A DNA stretch of 64,000 bases from positions 22,928 to 86,927 of the forward strand of contig NZ_JNFC01000007.1 in the NCBI RefSeq assembly GCF_000756385.1. Direction: 5' to 3'. This document shows positions 8,512 through 18,550 of this stretch, piece by piece; positions within the stretch are counted from its first letter, which is position 1, and every line of letters begins with the position of its first letter. The position numbers were made by a program, and so were the translations under genes. Below the pieces are notes generated by a model, which was not told the DNA's origin, made no database searches, and saw nothing but the letters and a program-made list of their open reading frames with translations. The stretch is from Sphingopyxis sp. LC363. GTDB taxonomy: Bacteria > Pseudomonadota > Alphaproteobacteria > Sphingomonadales > Sphingomonadaceae.

Positions 8512-10047
8512 GTGACTGTATCGGCGATTGAGGCGAATGCAGCGGCCGCGGTGCTTGGCGTCGACGCGCCGGCGCTCGCTCGTGATACGCCCGCCAAACC
8601 GTCGGCAAGGCGCCTGCTCGGCCTTTATCTATTGCTCGGTTTCTCGGCGGGGCTGCCTTTTTACATGTTCAATGCGGTGCTGACGTTGCGTCTCGCGCGG
8701 CACGGGGTCGACATCGTGATCATCGGCTTTTTCGCGTGGATCGCGTTGCTGCCGACCTTCAAATTCGCCTGGGCGCCATTGATCGAACGCTATGACATAC
8801 CCGGCTTTGCGCGCTTTTGGGGGCGGCGGCGCGGGTGGATCATGCTGTCGCAGCTCGGCATTTTCCTGTCGATGGTCGCGATGGCCTTTACCTCGAGCGA
8901 CAAGAGCCTGCCGCTTACCGCGCTGTTCGCGATCCTGCTCGCCTTCTGGACGACAACGCTCGAGGTCGCAGCCGACGGCTGGCGGATCGAGCTTGCGCCG
9001 ACGCAGACCGAGCAGGCGCCGATCGTCGCCGCCAATCTGTGGGGTTATCGCAGCGCGATGGTCGCGGCGGGGAGCGGCGCGATTCTGGTCGCGGCGTGGG
9101 CCGACTGGACGATCGCCTATCTGGTCATCGCAATCGCGGCGTTTGCGCCTTTTCCGATTCTCGCAGCGATGCGCCCCGAACGCGAAGGCACGGGCGGCCG
9201 CGTCCTGGCGCTGGCGAGCGGGATCGGCGCCAGCCTGCTCATCCTGCTCACCGCCGCACTGATTGCCGCGGCCGCCGGCTGGATCCTGCTGTCGGTTGCT
9301 GCGGGCATGGGGCTGTCGGCGAAGACCAATGTAACGCCTTTCGTGCTGGCGGTGGCGCTGCTTCCCTTTGCGGCGCTGGCAATGGCGCTGCCGCGGATCA
9401 ATCGCCTTTCCGCCGGCACAGCAGCCACCCTGCCCGCCTTCGCCGCGCCCTATGTCGAGCTGTTCTGGCGCTACGGCTATGCGGTGCTCGCAATGCTCGC
9501 CTTCGTTTCACTCTACCGCATGGGCGACGTGCTGACGCTGACGCTGTCGCATCCCCTGTGGAACGCGAAGGGCTATAGCCTGCACCAGATCGGCGTCGCC
9601 GACGGCGTGGTCGCGCTGTCGGCGAGCATGGCGGGAGTCGCGCTCGGCGGCCTTCTGTCGACGCGGCTGTCGCTCGGCTGGACTCTCGGTATCGGTGCGG
9701 TGACCGCCGCCGTCGGCAACTGGATCTATGTCTGGCTGTGGCACGCCGACCCGTCGGCTCTCGTCCTCTACACCTCGGTCGCGGTCGACCAATTCGGCAA
9801 CGGCTTCGCGGGTGCGGTCTTCGTCGTCTATCTCTCAATGCTGGTGAGCCCCACCTATCCGGGCGCGCAATATGCGCTGCTCTCAGGCTTTGCTTTCCTG
9901 TTGCCGCGCCTGCTCGCGGGGGCATCGGGGTCGATGCAGACGCAGATCGGCTATGACGGCTTCTTCCTGCTGTCCGGCGCGCTGAGCTTTGCGGCGATCT
10001 TCCTGTTACCCGTTGTCGCCCGCGTGAAAGGGCGGATACCGGCGTGA
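8512..10047 (+). CDS. ampG: AmpG-like muropeptide permease (MFS)
   Basis: 511 residues with a GTG start at 8512 and about 12-14 membrane segments. The first membrane region, LLGFSAGLPFYMF, matches the AmpG signature (GFSSGLP in E. coli), and the acidic DGWRIEL loop after the fifth segment is also seen in the family. AmpG imports anhydro-muropeptides released by wall turnover. The context fits: it is followed, with a GTGA overlap, by an S12 serine hydrolase and then a PBP4-type carboxypeptidase. A generic MFS carrier of the same superfamily is the alternative. Confidence 0.8.
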   Translation: MTVSAIEANAAAAVLGVDAPALARDTPAKPSARRLLGLYLLLGFSAGLPFYMFNAVLTLRLARHGVDIVIIGFFAWIALLPTFKFAWAPLIERYDIPGFARFWGRRRGWIMLSQLGIFLSMVAMAFTSSDKSLPLTALFAILLAFWTTTLEVAADGWRIELAPTQTEQAPIVAANLWGYRSAMVAAGSGAILVAAWADWTIAYLVIAIAAFAPFPILAAMRPEREGTGGRVLALASGIGASLLILLTAALIAAAAGWILLSVAAGMGLSAKTNVTPFVLAVALLPFAALAMALPRINRLSAGTAATLPAFAAPYVELFWRYGYAVLAMLAFVSLYRMGDVLTLTLSHPLWNAKGYSLHQIGVADGVVALSASMAGVALGGLLSTRLSLGWTLGIGAVTAAVGNWIYVWLWHADPSALVLYTSVAVDQFGNGFAGAVFVVYLSMLVSPTYPGAQYALLSGFAFLLPRLLAGASGSMQTQIGYDGFFLLSGALSFAAIFLLPVVARVKGRIPA

Positions 10048-11072
10048 CGGTCGGAGCTGTTTGCGAGGCGGCCTTCGCCTCCGCGCGCGAAGCGGTCGAA
10101 AGCGGGCGCATTCCCTGCGCAGCGGTCGGCGTGGTCGGTGCCGACGGCGAAAGTGCGGTCCGGCTGGAGGGCATGGCAGCGCTCGTCCCCGCGCGCGAGA
10201 CACTGACGCGCGAGCATTGGTTCGACCTCGCCTCGCTCAGCAAGGTGATCGCGACAACGACGATGATCCTGACGCTCGCCGAGCAAGGTCGTCTCGAGCT
10301 CGACCGGCCGTTGACCGACGCCATCCCCGATCTGCGCCAATATGACATCGCGGGCGCGGCCGAGCGCAAGCTGACCTTTCGCGATTGCCTGATGCACCGC
10401 AGCTTCCTGCCCGCGGTCGAGCCGATCTATACCTATGGCGACGATCCGGCGCGGCTGCGCGCCTTCGTCCTTCAGCGCGAGTGGCGACATGGAACGCCGG
10501 TCTATTCGGACATCAATTTTATCCTGCTCGGCATCGCGATCGAACGCCTGACCGGCGCGCCGCTGTCGGACTGGCCGCTCGGCGCGGGACTCGGCTTCGG
10601 CCCGCCGCCCGGCCCGGCGGTCGCAACCGAAGATTGCAGCTGGCGCGGGCGCGTGATGAAGGGCGAGGTGCATGACGAAAACGCCTTCGCGCTCGGCGGC
10701 GCGCCGGGCCACGCGGGGCTGTTCGGCACCATCGACGGCGTCCTCGGCTTCGCGCGCGCTTTGATGGCCGGTGAAATCCTGCCGGAAGCGATGATGGCCG
10801 AAATCCGTACGGCGGGCGATCGCCATCGTACCTGTGGCTGGGAACGCGCCTTCGCCGGATGGCATGGCGGCGATGCCTGTTCGGCGGAGACGATCGGCCA
10901 TACCGGATTCACCGGCACCGGCCTCTGGGTCGATTTCGAACGCGGCCTCGCCTGGACCTTGCTCACCAACCGGGTCCATCCGACCCGCCACGCCGATAGC
11001 GACATTGCGATCCTGCGCCCCGCCGTGGGCGATCGGGTCATCACTGCATGGGACGAACAGACGAAATCATGA
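10044..11072 (+). CDS. Serine hydrolase of the beta-lactamase/S12 family
   Basis: 342 residues with a GTG start overlapping the ampG stop. The nucleophile motif is SLSK (Ser64 to Lys67), the second motif YSDIN is at about residue 154, and HTGFTG near residue 285 takes the place of the KTG box. No signal peptide is evident, which suggests a cytoplasmic enzyme and would fit processing of recycled muropeptides rather than an exported beta-lactamase. The next gene (PBP4 type) overlaps by ATGA. Esterase or D-amino-peptidase activity are alternatives. Confidence 0.8.
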   Translation: MTVGAVCEAAFASAREAVESGRIPCAAVGVVGADGESAVRLEGMAALVPARETLTREHWFDLASLSKVIATTTMILTLAEQGRLELDRPLTDAIPDLRQYDIAGAAERKLTFRDCLMHRSFLPAVEPIYTYGDDPARLRAFVLQREWRHGTPVYSDINFILLGIAIERLTGAPLSDWPLGAGLGFGPPPGPAVATEDCSWRGRVMKGEVHDENAFALGGAPGHAGLFGTIDGVLGFARALMAGEILPEAMMAEIRTAGDRHRTCGWERAFAGWHGGDACSAETIGHTGFTGTGLWVDFERGLAWTLLTNRVHPTRHADSDIAILRPAVGDRVITAWDEQTKS

Positions 11073-12556
11073 ACGCACCGATCAACAAGCTCGCTCTCGC
11101 CGCGGCACTCGCGCTGTCCTTTTCGTCGGTCGCAACGCGGGCGCAGACGGCCACGAGCCCGGTGCCTGCGCCGCTGCTGGCGACTGTCGAGCAGAAGCTG
11201 GCCGAGGGACCGGCGGGTTCGCGCTTCGGTGTGCTCGTGACGACGCTCGACGGCGAGGTGCTGGTGTCGATCGCGCCCGATCAGCGCTTCATCCCGGCAT
11301 CGAACACCAAGATGTTCACGACCGCGATCGCCTATGCCGAGCTGCCTTCGCTCCAGAGCAACGCAAAGGGCACGGGCGTGCGGTTTGAAACCGGCGCCGA
11401 CGGCAAGGTCGACGTCGTGCTGCACGGGCGCGGCGACGCGATGCTGTCGAGCGCCGACGATTGCAAGACCGATTGCCTGCAAACGCTCGCCGACGCGGTC
11501 GCGGCGAAGACGCGTCATGTCGGCAACATAGTCGGCGACGACAGCTGGTTCCCCGACGAGCGTTGGAGCCCGGGGATGAGCTGGAACAATATCCCGTCGC
11601 GTTACGGCACCGGCATATCGGCGCTGACGCTCGACGACAATGAGCTGGTGGTGAAGCTGGCGCCGGGTGCGATCGGCGCGGCGCCGGGCATACAGACGTC
11701 CGGCTATTACGAGATCGAGAATCGCGTCATTACCGTCGCGGGCAAGGAAGAGGCGATTGAGGCCGATCGCATGCCGAACAGCCGCACCCTCCGCTTGACC
11801 GGCACCGTCGGCGCCGATGTCGCGCCGATGGCGCTCCGCTATGGGATCGACGATCCCGCCCATTATACGGCGTGGCGCTTTCGCGAACTGCTGCGCGCGC
11901 GCGGGGTGCGCGTCGATGGCGATATTGCGGTGCGTCACCGGCCGCTGACCGCCGCCGACGATCCCGAGAATCGCAAGGGCGCACCGGCCACGCGCCCCCC
12001 CGAACCCGCCATGCTCGCCGAATTGCCCGCGCCGTCGCTCGCCGAAAATATGGTGCGGATCAACAAGGAAAGCCAGAATCTCCACTCCGAGCTGATGCTG
12101 CGGCGCGTCGCGCGGCACGCGGGCAGCGGCTCGATCGCCGACGGGCAGGCGGTGATGCAAAGGGTCATGACCGGGGCGGGCGTGTCCGAGGCAGGCTATC
12201 ACTTTGCCGACGGGTCGGGCATGTCGAGCTACAACCGCCTCAGCCCGCGCGCCGCGGTCGGTCTGCTCGGCTGGATCGCACGCCAGCCATGGGGCGCGGC
12301 GTGGCGCGAGACGCTGCCGGTCGCGGGGCGCGACGGGACACTGCAAAACCGGTTCAAGGGCACGGTCCTTGAAGGAAAATTGTTCGCGAAGACCGGCTCG
12401 CTCAACGCGTCGCGCGCGCTGTCGGGCTATCTCGTGACGCGCAGCGGCGCGACGCTCATCTTCTCGGCGCTGGCGAACGACATGCCCGAGGACACCGATG
12501 GCGAGGCGACCGCTGCGGTCGACCGCGCGCTAGTCGCTATCGCCGAGGCGCTTTAG
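11069..12556 (+). CDS. dacB: D-alanyl-D-alanine carboxypeptidase/endopeptidase, PBP4 family
   Basis: 495 residues from the ATG at 11069, with a signal peptide ending around ATRAQ. All three S13 motifs are present: SNTK (Ser78-Lys81), SYN (387-389) and KTG (441-443). The long insertion between the first two motifs is normal for PBP4 (E. coli 477 residues). It trims stem peptides and crosslinks in the periplasm. It is the last gene of the ampG operon, and its 3' end overlaps the convergent penicillin-acylase gene by 27 bp. Confidence 0.92.
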   Translation: MNAPINKLALAAALALSFSSVATRAQTATSPVPAPLLATVEQKLAEGPAGSRFGVLVTTLDGEVLVSIAPDQRFIPASNTKMFTTAIAYAELPSLQSNAKGTGVRFETGADGKVDVVLHGRGDAMLSSADDCKTDCLQTLADAVAAKTRHVGNIVGDDSWFPDERWSPGMSWNNIPSRYGTGISALTLDDNELVVKLAPGAIGAAPGIQTSGYYEIENRVITVAGKEEAIEADRMPNSRTLRLTGTVGADVAPMALRYGIDDPAHYTAWRFRELLRARGVRVDGDIAVRHRPLTAADDPENRKGAPATRPPEPAMLAELPAPSLAENMVRINKESQNLHSELMLRRVARHAGSGSIADGQAVMQRVMTGAGVSEAGYHFADGSGMSSYNRLSPRAAVGLLGWIARQPWGAAWRETLPVAGRDGTLQNRFKGTVLEGKLFAKTGSLNASRALSGYLVTRSGATLIFSALANDMPEDTDGEATAAVDRALVAIAEAL

Positions 12557-14938
12557 GGTCAGGATCAGCCGCGCGGCGGCGTGCCGTTCGACCGCCCCCT
12601 TGCTGAACCATAAGGGCTGCATCTCGCCCGCGATCCACTTCGGATAGAAATCGCGATAGCGCGGCGAGCGCGGATCGGCCGACTGGCCGGGGAGCAACAG
12701 AAAGCGGCTATTGTCCCAAGCGCCGACGTCGGCGACGAAGAGATAGCTGGCGCCGTGCGAGACGTCGAAGCCGCGTTTGGCGTTGAAACCGCGCGCCATC
12801 GGCGTATTCCAGTCGCCGCCCGAGCGGCCGCCCTCGATCTTCGGGAAGGCCGCCGCGATCGCCGGGTTCGACGACGCCAGCGGATGGGCGATCGTCACGC
12901 GGTGGAGGTCGCCCCAGCGCCAGCCCGCGGGATCGGGGCCGGCCAGTTCGACCGCGCGCTTCCAGCCCGCCGCCAGTGCGCCATCGATCATCGCATCGCG
13001 CGCCGCCACGGGATCGTCGCCGAGGCGCTTGTCGGGTGCGCCGAGGATGCGCAACATTTCGGACAGGTTGACCGAGGGGATCAGGTCGCGCGCAGCCGCA
13101 GGAACGACCCGTTCGTAAAAGGCCGTCGACAGCGATGCCATGACCATTTCATAGAGCAGGGTCGCGGCGCTGTCGGCCTCGATGCCGCAATTCCAGCGGC
13201 GGAGGAGCGCCGCGGCGCCGGCGGCTTCGGGCGACGGCGCGGCCGGAAGCAGTTTGACGAGTGCGCGCGCGGGAAGCGATTGGACATCGTGCTGAAGCGC
13301 GATGCTGTCCTCGATCCGGTGTTTCGGCTGGGCACGCAAGACCTCGGCGCAACGATCGTAGCGAAAGGGGTCGCTCCAGCTGAAGCTGATGATCCGTTCG
13401 CGATAGGGATAATCGGCCGGCAGGTTCATCTGGTTCGCCGACGCGAACCAGCCTTCGCGCGGGTTATAGACGTGCGGCATATCCTCGACGGGCAGGATGC
13501 CCGTCCAGTCGAACGACCCGTCGCCGGGCGCCGGAAACAACCCGTCGTGCCGCGGCCGGCGCGGTACAAAACCGATTGTCTGCCAGCCGGTGTTGCCGTC
13601 GACATCCGCATAATGGAAATTGGTCGGGGAAACGTGCAGCTTGAACGCCTTGCGGAGCGACGCCCAGTCCTTTGACAGGTTGATCGCGATGATCGCAAAT
13701 CGCATGTTTGCACCTGGCAGCATGGCGACGGTCGCCAGGGCAACCGCGCGCTCGCGTGCCGCATCCTCGGACACGACCGGGCGGCCGTCCGCATAGCGCA
13801 GGATCACGCGCTCGGCCGGCGCACCCTTGACGGCAATCTCCTCCTCGACCGTCTCGAACGCTTTCCATTCGCCCTTGTGCCAATAGCGGCCGGGATCGTC
13901 CTTTTTGGTGCGGAGGATGAAGAGGTCGGTCTGATCGATGTGGAAATTGGTGCGGCCAAAGGCGAAGCGGTCGGTATGGCCCTGCATGATGCCGGGCAGT
14001 CCCGGCGCGCCCGCACCGATGACATCGAGCCCCGGCGCCGTCAGGTGGACCATGTGCCGCGGGCTCGACCCGCCGATGCCGAGGTGCGGGTCATTGGCGA
14101 GAATCGGCCGTCCGGTCGCGCTGCGCGACGGTGCGACGGTCCACGCGTTGCTGCCGAGCGCGAAGCGCTCGGCATTGCGCTCGGCGGGGTCGAGCCGCGT
14201 TTCCTGGATCGGGGCGAAGCTCGCAGGCCGGTTGGCAGGGTCGAGGATACCCAGATCGGTTTCGCTCACCGCCGCGACGTCGAGCCCTTCGGGGATGGTG
14301 AAGGACCAGGCGGGGCGCAGCGGCATCATCAGCTGGTCGGCGTCGAGCAGGCCGCGCGCCTGAAGCTGTGCGCGGCGCACCTCGTCGTCGGCGTCGCCCA
14401 TGCTGATGCCGCGATCCCGCACGAGATCGCGCACATCCCAGCGCAGCGGACTGATTCCGAGGATGCCATATTCCAGCGGCAATTGCGCCGGATCGGCTGC
14501 GAGTTCGTCGATGCGGGCGTTGACGCCGGCGACATAGCCGCGCGCGCATTCGAGGACGTCGGACGGCAGCGCCGCAAGTTCGGCGTCGATGTCGCCGCGA
14601 TAAAGGAAAAGTCGCGCCGCTTTGTCCGCCGCGATAAATCGTGGGCCGAAAGCTTCGGCCATTCGCCCCATGTCGCGGCGGTGATCCATATCGATCTGGA
14701 AGAGCCGGTCGCGCGCGACGAGATAGCCCTGCCCAAAAAAGGCGTCGTGCAACGACGCGGCGCGGACGTGCGGCACGCCCAGTTCGTCTTCGATCACCTC
14801 GATCGGTGCCCGCGCGCCCGCCAGCCGGACGGACCGCGCTGTGCCCATGCCTCCCGTCACCTTGGGTTTTGCCATCAGGCTTGCCGGCATCGCGACAAAG
14901 GCGGCGGAAGCCAGCAGGAACGCACGGCGCTGGATCAA
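12530..14938 (-). CDS. Penicillin-acylase-type Ntn hydrolase (secreted)
   Basis: About 802 residues. I choose the TTG at 14938 because GGAGGG lies six bases upstream and the product then begins with a compact basic/hydrophobic export signal (MIQRRAFLLASAAFVAMPASLMA). The conserved ALGSNAWTV holds the Ser at about residue 263 that becomes the N-terminal nucleophile of the beta subunit after self-cleavage. N-terminal LGVPHVRA and DRLFQIDMDHR are also typical of the family, which deacylates beta-lactams, acyl-homoserine lactones or other N-acyl amides. The natural substrate cannot be told from sequence. It stands alone and converges on dacB. Confidence 0.88.
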   Translation of the reverse strand: MIQRRAFLLASAAFVAMPASLMAKPKVTGGMGTARSVRLAGARAPIEVIEDELGVPHVRAASLHDAFFGQGYLVARDRLFQIDMDHRRDMGRMAEAFGPRFIAADKAARLFLYRGDIDAELAALPSDVLECARGYVAGVNARIDELAADPAQLPLEYGILGISPLRWDVRDLVRDRGISMGDADDEVRRAQLQARGLLDADQLMMPLRPAWSFTIPEGLDVAAVSETDLGILDPANRPASFAPIQETRLDPAERNAERFALGSNAWTVAPSRSATGRPILANDPHLGIGGSSPRHMVHLTAPGLDVIGAGAPGLPGIMQGHTDRFAFGRTNFHIDQTDLFILRTKKDDPGRYWHKGEWKAFETVEEEIAVKGAPAERVILRYADGRPVVSEDAARERAVALATVAMLPGANMRFAIIAINLSKDWASLRKAFKLHVSPTNFHYADVDGNTGWQTIGFVPRRPRHDGLFPAPGDGSFDWTGILPVEDMPHVYNPREGWFASANQMNLPADYPYRERIISFSWSDPFRYDRCAEVLRAQPKHRIEDSIALQHDVQSLPARALVKLLPAAPSPEAAGAAALLRRWNCGIEADSAATLLYEMVMASLSTAFYERVVPAAARDLIPSVNLSEMLRILGAPDKRLGDDPVAARDAMIDGALAAGWKRAVELAGPDPAGWRWGDLHRVTIAHPLASSNPAIAAAFPKIEGGRSGGDWNTPMARGFNAKRGFDVSHGASYLFVADVGAWDNSRFLLLPGQSADPRSPRYRDFYPKWIAGEMQPLWFSKGAVERHAAARLILTLKRLGDSD

Positions 14939-15339
14939 CAGGAGCCCTCCAACATCGAAAAAGCACAACCAACGCCGACCCTATCGCACCTCTCCGCGGC
15001 GCGGCCATAACAAGCGGGTCACGTCCTATAACTGCAAGCTATCAGATATTCCCGCAAGGGCTGCCACAGTATTATTCCTTGAGGTTATATATCCATATAT
15101 TCAAGTTATTAGGGTAGTTGTTGACCTGCCGAAAGCACCCTGTAACCTCACCGTCACCAAACCGACCTGGGCTAGCCTTGTGCGTGGCGGCCGCGGGTAG
15201 GGTACGGCGCTTATCATGAATAAGAAGGGCGGAGCAGGGCATCCGCCAGATGGTCAGGTGGGACATTAGGCAAGCCGAGCCGGCGACAGGCCGGAACGCG
15301 CCTTGGGGCGTGCGGCTCGGGCAACAGGGGACTGCTGAT
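14939..15339. other. Intergenic region with an AT-rich palindrome
   Basis: About 400 bp separate the divergent penicillin-acylase and TonB-receptor genes. No convincing gene is present. Roughly 15065-15120 is strikingly AT-rich compared with its surroundings and contains an imperfect palindrome at 15078-15105 (arms CTTGA and ATATAT, with GGTT looped out on one side). Promoters for both flanking genes must lie here. The AGGGGAC ribosome site for the receptor lies just before 15340. Confidence 0.6.
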
Positions 15340-18300
15340 ATGCGTGATATGGAACATGTTCGTGGGCCGCTGGGCCGTTTCGGGGCGGCGATGACCGCAC
15401 TGGCGCTGGTGCAGGCCGCACCGGCACTGGCGCAGGAGGAAGCCTCCGCTGCCGACAGCACCGAAGCGGCGCTGTCCGACCAGATCATCGTCACCGGTTC
15501 GCGCGTCGCACGCGACGGCTTCCAAGCCCCGACCCCGCTGGTCGTTCTGTCGCAACAGGACATCCAAAACACCTCGCCGTCGAACAATATCGCCGATTTC
15601 GTCAACCAGCTTCCACAACTCGCCGGTTCGACGCGGCCCGCCAACTCGCGCCTCAATATTTCGAACGGCTCGGCGGGCATCAACGCGCTCAACATGCGCA
15701 ACCTCGGCGAAAGCCGCGTGCTCGTTCTCGTCGACGGCCGTCGTTCGGTCGGTTCCACGATTTTCGGCTGGGTCGACATCAACACCATCCCGCAGGCGCT
15801 GGTCGATCGGGTCGAGGTCGTGACCGGGGGCGCATCGTCGGCCTATGGTTCCGACGCGGTCACCGGCGTCGTCAATTTCGTCCTCAACAAAAAGCTGGAA
15901 GGTCTCCGCATCACCGGGGACATCGGCCTCACCGACAAGGGCGACGGGTTCAACTATTCGGGCAGCGTGGCGGGCGGCCTGTCGTTCGCCGAAGGCCGCG
16001 GCCATGCCGTCTTCAACGCCGAGATCGCGCATCAGGACGGCATTTACGAGATCGATCCGAACGACCGGCCGTGGAACCACCGCGGCTATCTGGCCTTCGC
16101 AAACCCCGCCTATACCGCGACCAATGGCCAACCGGCGTTTATCACCTTCCGCGAGAATGCCGGCCAGACCAATCAGGCGCCCGGCGGCTTCATCACGGGT
16201 TCGGCGGGCAACAACAATGCACTGCGCGGCCTCTATTTCGGGCGGAACGGGGAGGTCAATCAGTTCAACTATGGCTCGTTCAACTCGCCCGCGCTGAACA
16301 GCGGTTCCGCGGTGACGCGCACCGTCGGCGGCGACTGGCGGCTCAACGATTCGGGCCGCCGCATCGGCCTGAACCCCAAAGACGACCGCTGGGGCGTCTT
16401 TGGCCGCCTGAGCTACGAAATCGCCGACGGCGTCGAAATCTTCGCCGAAGGCTCGTACAACCGGCAGGAAGTCTTCTTTAACGCGGGCCCCAACCTCGGG
16501 TCGGCGACGCTCGGCACGGTCGGTTGCACGGTCGTCCCCGTCCCCACGACCTGCAACGCCTTTGCGCTGCAAACGCTGGGTGCCGCGCGCCTCGCGGGCG
16601 TCAACAGCATCAGCATCACGACCACCGCGGCCGACCTGCCGTTCCGCGGCATCAACAACCAGCGCGAGGTCCAGCGCTATGTCATCGGCGCCGAGGGCGA
16701 GTTCGACGCGTTCGGCAAAGCGGCGCGCTGGGACGTTTATGGCCAATATAGCCGGTCGGACCTGCGCGAGCAGCTCCGCAACATCATGAATGTGGGCCGG
16801 ATGCGAGACGCGTCAAACGCCGCCTTCGCGCCGGCAGGAAATTCCGGCGGCTATGCGACCGGTTCGATCCAGTGCCTGATCAACGTCGATGCGGACGCCA
16901 ACAACAACGATCCGAACTGCGTGCCGCTCAACCGTCTGGGTATCGGCGTCGCCGACCCGGCGGCGATCGACTATGTGCTCGGCGATCCCTATCGCAAGCA
17001 GGTGATGGAGCAATATGTCGCCGGTGCGAACCTGTCGCTGACGCCGTTCGCGACATGGGCGGGCGACGTGAGCATCGCGATCGGCGGCGAATATCGCGAA
17101 GAGAAGATTCGCGGCAGCGTGCCGGAGGAATTTCAGCCCGCCCGCAACGCCGACGGGACGACGTCGAACCGATGGTCGGTCGGCAACTATCTGCCGTTCA
17201 AGGGCAGCTATAATGTGAAGGAAGCCTATCTCGAGACCGTGGTCCCGCTGGGCCTTGGCCTCGAATTCAACGGAGCTGTCCGCGCGACAGACTATTCGAC
17301 CTCGGGCTATGTTACCACGTGGAAGCTTGGCGCAACCTGGGCGCCGATCGAGGATATCCGCTTCCGCGTCACGCGATCGCGCGACATTCGCGCCCCCAAC
17401 CTCAACGAACTGTTCCAGGCAGGCACCGCCAACAGCGATTCGGTGCGCAACCCGGCGTTCGTTCAGGGCGACCCGACCAGCGGCCCGCAATTCTTCCCCT
17501 ATTCGGGCCTGACGACGGGCAATCCGGACCTGAAACCGGAAAAGGCCGATTCGTGGAATATCGGCGCGGTGGTCACGCCGCGTTTCCTGCCCGGCTTCAG
17601 CGCATCGGTCGATTATTTCCGCATCGATCTGGAGGATGCGATCGATACGATCTCCGCACAGGAAATCGTCAACCGCTGCGACGAAGGACGACAGGAATAT
17701 TGCGACGCGATCACCGAGGATCCGGCACGCGAACAACCGGGGCCGCCGCGCGTCCCCTATCTGCTGATCCGCAGTCAGCCCTTCAATTTCGTCAGCAAGC
17801 TGGTGCGCGGCATCGACTTCGACGCGGCCTACCGCCTGCCGGTCGGCGGAGAAAGCAGCATCACGCTGCGGGGTAACGCGACGCGCTATATCGAGAATCT
17901 GTCAGACACCGGCATTGCCGGGGTAACCCCGGTCAATACCGTCGGCGCGAACGGCAGCCAGTCGGCAACGCCGAAATGGATCTTTCGCGGCAGCCTCATC
18001 TATGAAAATCCGGCTTTCTCAGGCACGATCACCGGTCGAGGCGTCAGTTCGGGCAAATATCTGGCAAACGCCATCGAATGCACGAGCGGCTGCCCGACCT
18101 CGACCAGCCAGGCGCCGACCTATGACAACAACCACGTCAAGGGCACCTTCTACGTCGATCTCAATCTGACACAGAAGGTCCGGATGCAGAGTGGATCGCA
18201 GGCCGAACTCTTCTTCAACGTGACCAATTTGTTCGATGCCGATCCGCTGCTGCTACCTGAAACCGGTTTGGCTGCGAACAGCACCTATTCGGATCTTCTC

Positions 18301-18342
18301 GGCCGCCAATTCCGCGTCGGAATCCGGTTCAGGACGAAGTGA
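15340..18342 (+). CDS. TonB-dependent outer-membrane receptor
   Basis: 1000 residues from the ATG at 15340 (AGGGGAC eight bases upstream), rather than the opening at 15250. The signal peptide ends in APALAQ. A TonB-box-like segment (QIIVTGSRV) is followed by a plug domain (LVLVDGRR, DINTIPQALVDRVEVVTGG, AYGSDAVTGVVNFVLNKK) and a long beta-barrel ending in an aromatic-rich strand (FRVGIRFRTK). The NLNELFQAG and NPDLKPEKADSW blocks in the barrel are family signatures. The substrate is not evident; siderophore, oligosaccharide or peptide are possible. It converges with the MipA-type gene. Confidence 0.92.
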   Translation: MRDMEHVRGPLGRFGAAMTALALVQAAPALAQEEASAADSTEAALSDQIIVTGSRVARDGFQAPTPLVVLSQQDIQNTSPSNNIADFVNQLPQLAGSTRPANSRLNISNGSAGINALNMRNLGESRVLVLVDGRRSVGSTIFGWVDINTIPQALVDRVEVVTGGASSAYGSDAVTGVVNFVLNKKLEGLRITGDIGLTDKGDGFNYSGSVAGGLSFAEGRGHAVFNAEIAHQDGIYEIDPNDRPWNHRGYLAFANPAYTATNGQPAFITFRENAGQTNQAPGGFITGSAGNNNALRGLYFGRNGEVNQFNYGSFNSPALNSGSAVTRTVGGDWRLNDSGRRIGLNPKDDRWGVFGRLSYEIADGVEIFAEGSYNRQEVFFNAGPNLGSATLGTVGCTVVPVPTTCNAFALQTLGAARLAGVNSISITTTAADLPFRGINNQREVQRYVIGAEGEFDAFGKAARWDVYGQYSRSDLREQLRNIMNVGRMRDASNAAFAPAGNSGGYATGSIQCLINVDADANNNDPNCVPLNRLGIGVADPAAIDYVLGDPYRKQVMEQYVAGANLSLTPFATWAGDVSIAIGGEYREEKIRGSVPEEFQPARNADGTTSNRWSVGNYLPFKGSYNVKEAYLETVVPLGLGLEFNGAVRATDYSTSGYVTTWKLGATWAPIEDIRFRVTRSRDIRAPNLNELFQAGTANSDSVRNPAFVQGDPTSGPQFFPYSGLTTGNPDLKPEKADSWNIGAVVTPRFLPGFSASVDYFRIDLEDAIDTISAQEIVNRCDEGRQEYCDAITEDPAREQPGPPRVPYLLIRSQPFNFVSKLVRGIDFDAAYRLPVGGESSITLRGNATRYIENLSDTGIAGVTPVNTVGANGSQSATPKWIFRGSLIYENPAFSGTITGRGVSSGKYLANAIECTSGCPTSTSQAPTYDNNHVKGTFYVDLNLTQKVRMQSGSQAELFFNVTNLFDADPLLLPETGLAANSTYSDLLGRQFRVGIRFRTK

Positions 18343-18421
18343 ACCGGCAGGAACGAGCTGCCAATTTCGCGTGACAACAAGCCGCGAACTGCTGCGCCCC
18401 CGGAAATCAGGGTGATGGCCA

Positions 18422-18464
18422 TGCCCCCGCTTCGCTGCGCAATATCGCGAAGGAAGCGGGGGCA
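18422..18464. terminator. Strong hairpin between convergent genes
   Basis: A perfect 12-bp inverted repeat (TGCCCCCGCTTC at 18422-18433 and GAAGCGGGGGCA at 18453-18464) lies between the convergent TonB-receptor and MipA genes. There is no T-tract, so its role as a bidirectional terminator is inferred from position. Confidence 0.5.
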
Positions 18465-18550
18465 CACCACCGGCGCGATCGCCGATTACTCCGAGGACAA
18501 AGAGGCGATAGTCCGCGGTCGTCGAGCATCGCGGCTTCATGGTTGTAGGA

